Assembly (NCBI GenBank): GCA_016719645.1
Contig: JADJYS010000010.1
Span: 120,235 to 184,234 of the forward strand
DNA length: 64,000 bases
Origin: a bacterium
Lineage (GTDB): Bacteria; Krumholzibacteriota; Krumholzibacteriia; LZORAL124-64-63
Reading direction: 5' to 3'
Below the pieces are notes generated by a model, which was not told the origin of the DNA, did not search any database, and saw only the letters and a list, made by a program, of their open reading frames with translations. This document shows, one piece after another, positions 62,754-64,000 of the stretch. Each line of letters opens with the position of its first letter. The stretch's first letter is position 1. The position numbers were made by a program, and so were the translations under genes.

Positions 62754-63371
62754 TCAGCGCCCGTACAGCCCCTTGATCGCGCCCCAGGTCCATGATTCGT
62801 TCGCGATCTCGCCGGGGTGCAGATGGATCTCGTCGATTCCCGCCCGATCGAGCAAGCCCGTTTGGACGTCAAGATAGATTCGGATTTCGGTCACGTTGGA
62901 AAGCAGTGACCGCCATTCCAGGACGTCGCCTCCCCACGAGTTCAGCTCGAGAAGCAGGGTGAAGGGAATCCAGCCGATGACTGGAGCCGGCGCAACCATG
63001 TCCGCCGCGATGACCAGTGTGCCGGAACGGATCTCCATGCGTCCGAATATCGGCTCGACTACGCCATCGGTACCGACATAGGTCTTGAGTTGAACACGGA
63101 AGTAGCCGGTAATGTATTCTCGTAGATCACCGAGATATCGCGGCGGTGCGACGATGTAGCCGTCACCGATGGCCGTATCCTGGAATTCGAGAAACCCATC
63201 ACGATACCCTCCGAACTCATGATAGATGATGCTGCCACCCACGGCGGTCCAACCCTCTTCATCGGTGGAAAAGTTGCTGTGGATCTCCGGGGGCAGACTC
63301 CGGCAAAGCGCGGGGAGGAGGATGGCGGTCAGGGCCGCCGTCACACTCAGGGTCCACCGGCTCTTGGTCAT
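62754..63371 (-). CDS. Secreted laminin-B-domain protein with WGxIKxLYGR tail
   Basis: A 205-residue secreted protein with a signal peptide (about 1-24). Residues 30-190 resemble the laminin B (domain IV) fold: FSTDEEGWTAVGG, GFLEFQDTAIGDGYIVAPPRYLGDLREYITGYF and VTEIRIYLDVQTG. Such domains are extracellular adhesion modules. The last residues are TWGAIKGLYGR, a variant of the shared tail with one extra Gly. It follows the FlgD-type gene by 28 bases on the same strand and converges on kinase 2. Confidence 0.82.
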   Translation of the reverse strand: MTKSRWTLSVTAALTAILLPALCRSLPPEIHSNFSTDEEGWTAVGGSIIYHEFGGYRDGFLEFQDTAIGDGYIVAPPRYLGDLREYITGYFRVQLKTYVGTDGVVEPIFGRMEIRSGTLVIAADMVAPAPVIGWIPFTLLLELNSWGGDVLEWRSLLSNVTEIRIYLDVQTGLLDRAGIDEIHLHPGEIANESWTWGAIKGLYGR

Positions 63372-63399
63372 GTGGCGACCTCTCTCGACGTTCCAGAAA

Positions 63400-64000
63400 T
63401 CACCTAACCAGTAAGACTTTGACCGTATCCCGCCCGTCGTCCCCCCGCAGGCTCAGGAAGTAGACGCCCGCCGGCAGCGCGCGGCCGTCGCCGTCGCGCC
63501 CCTCCCAGACGACCTCGTGCCGGCCGGCTTCGCACTGCCGGTCGGCCAGCAGGGCTACCTCGCGGCCACGTGCATCCGCGACGGCGATGCGCACCGTTGC
63601 GGCGCGCCGACGACGAAGGCGGCCGTGACGCGGGGGTTGAAGGGATTGGGATGGACATCGGCGAAGCGGACCGCGCGCGGCAGCTCGGCCGCTTCGACGT
63701 TCGCTTCCGCCAGCCACTCGGTCGCGCCGTCGTCGCGCTGCCATTGCAGACGGTACAGCGTCGCAGCGGCCGGCGCGGCGTCGTCACGACAGCTGTGGGC
63801 GAACCCGTCGCCGCCCGCTCCGGCGTCGAGGATCACGGGCTCGCCTGCGGTGTCCTCTCGCCAGACGAGGAAGCGGCCGCCGGTCAGGCCTGGGGAGGCG
63901 GTCCACGACAGTTCCACCGCAAGGCCGTCGCGCCGGCCGCGGAATTCCGACACCGCCACCGGCACCGCGAGGCCGTCCCAGCGGGCGATGCCGCCGACAA
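63400..64000 (-). CDS. Secreted protein with FlgD/T9SS-type C-terminal domain, partial, one apparent frameshift
   Basis: The C-terminal part of a secreted protein that enters from the right edge. Near the edge, GGIARWDGLAVPV looks like one blade of a repeat propeller, followed by a beta-sandwich segment. The terminal FlgD-Ig/T9SS type A sorting domain has HPNPFNPRVTAAF, then AVADARGREVALL, GRHEVVWEGRDGDG, LPAGVYFLSL and ends VKVLLVR. One base is missing near 63600, joining two frames. The domain is a known sorting signal in FCB bacteria, which makes the different tails nearby notable. Confidence 0.8.

Noticed and set aside
1..64000. tRNA, rRNA or CRISPR array
   Set aside because: No cloverleaf with a CCA end, rRNA block or regular spaced direct repeats was seen by reading. 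A tRNAscan run would settle the tRNA question.

Overview
The window is very GC-rich, densely packed bacterial chromosome, probably from an uncultivated lineage near the FCB superphylum (Krumholzibacteriota/Eisenbacteria-like). This is an inference. It rests on a FlgD/T9SS-type C-terminal domain, two membrane-anchored Ser/Thr kinases that both begin MIGKxLxHYEI, a DUF5916 outer-membrane protein and a laminin-B secreted protein. No rRNA, tRNA, CRISPR array, transposase or phage gene was seen. Most same-strand neighbours overlap by GTGA or ATGA, so translational coupling is the rule. Recognisable promoters are sigma70-like (TTGCCN/TTGACN, 16-18 bp, TANNNT), and a few sit at leaderless spacing.

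Layout. 0-2 kb: the end of an RND efflux pump and sixA. 2-5.3 kb: a TolB/TPR Ser/Thr kinase facing a small secreted protein. 5.4-9.9 kb: mtgA, an alpha/beta hydrolase, a GDPD and an amino-acid permease. 9.9-15.3 kb: two HDOD proteins, a 244-bp branched inverted-repeat element, and ptb with a fused phosphotransacylase-butyrate kinase. 15.5-18.2 kb: an L,D-transpeptidase, a Mur ligase and pgeF. 18.2-18.75 kb: a 26-nt G run and 270 nt without any T, probably an assembly artefact. 18.8-24.7 kb: nitronate monooxygenase, DUF5916 protein, cysteine desulfurase and a YkgJ protein. 24.9-28.3 kb: isobutyryl-CoA mutase IcmF. 28.2-34 kb: sucrose cluster (sucrose synthase, SPS, PfkB kinase, SPP). 34-38.3 kb: MarR, a secreted starch-binding protein, the PEP-synthase regulator and an Xaa-Pro aminopeptidase. 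38.3-42.8 kb: a Zn/Mn ABC importer with its DtxR-family repressor. 43-48 kb: an FGE-fold lipoprotein, pabB and an AlgI-like acyltransferase. 48-55 kb: a TetR-controlled tripartite ABC-2 exporter of YbhGFSR type. 55-57.7 kb: two TusA-like genes, a DsrE protein and a methionine-synthase-like gene with an in-frame TGA. 57.8-64 kb: nhaA, a second kinase and three secreted-protein genes.

How the genes fit together. IcmF, Ptb and the fused Pta-Buk could link isobutyryl-CoA and butyryl-CoA to butyrate and ATP. SPS and SPP would make sucrose; sucrose synthase and the PfkB sugar kinase would use it. The metal importer and its repressor form one coupled operon with a candidate operator over the transcription start. 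The exporter operon has a promoter whose spacer carries palindromes suited to its own TetR regulator.

Three observations stand out. First, four otherwise unrelated secreted proteins end in the same tail, [WF]-G-x-[VI]-K-x-[LI]-Y-(G)-R-stop, a candidate undescribed C-terminal sorting tag, and three of the four lie beside a Ser/Thr kinase. Second, the MetE-like gene has one in-frame TGA followed 11 nt later by a perfect 7-bp hairpin with G-U in its loop, a candidate selenocysteine site. Third, the branched inverted-repeat element looks like a structured RNA or a small non-autonomous mobile element. About a dozen genes carry apparent single-base deletions, nearly all in short G or C runs. These look like sequencing errors and should be repaired before any gene is called a pseudogene.
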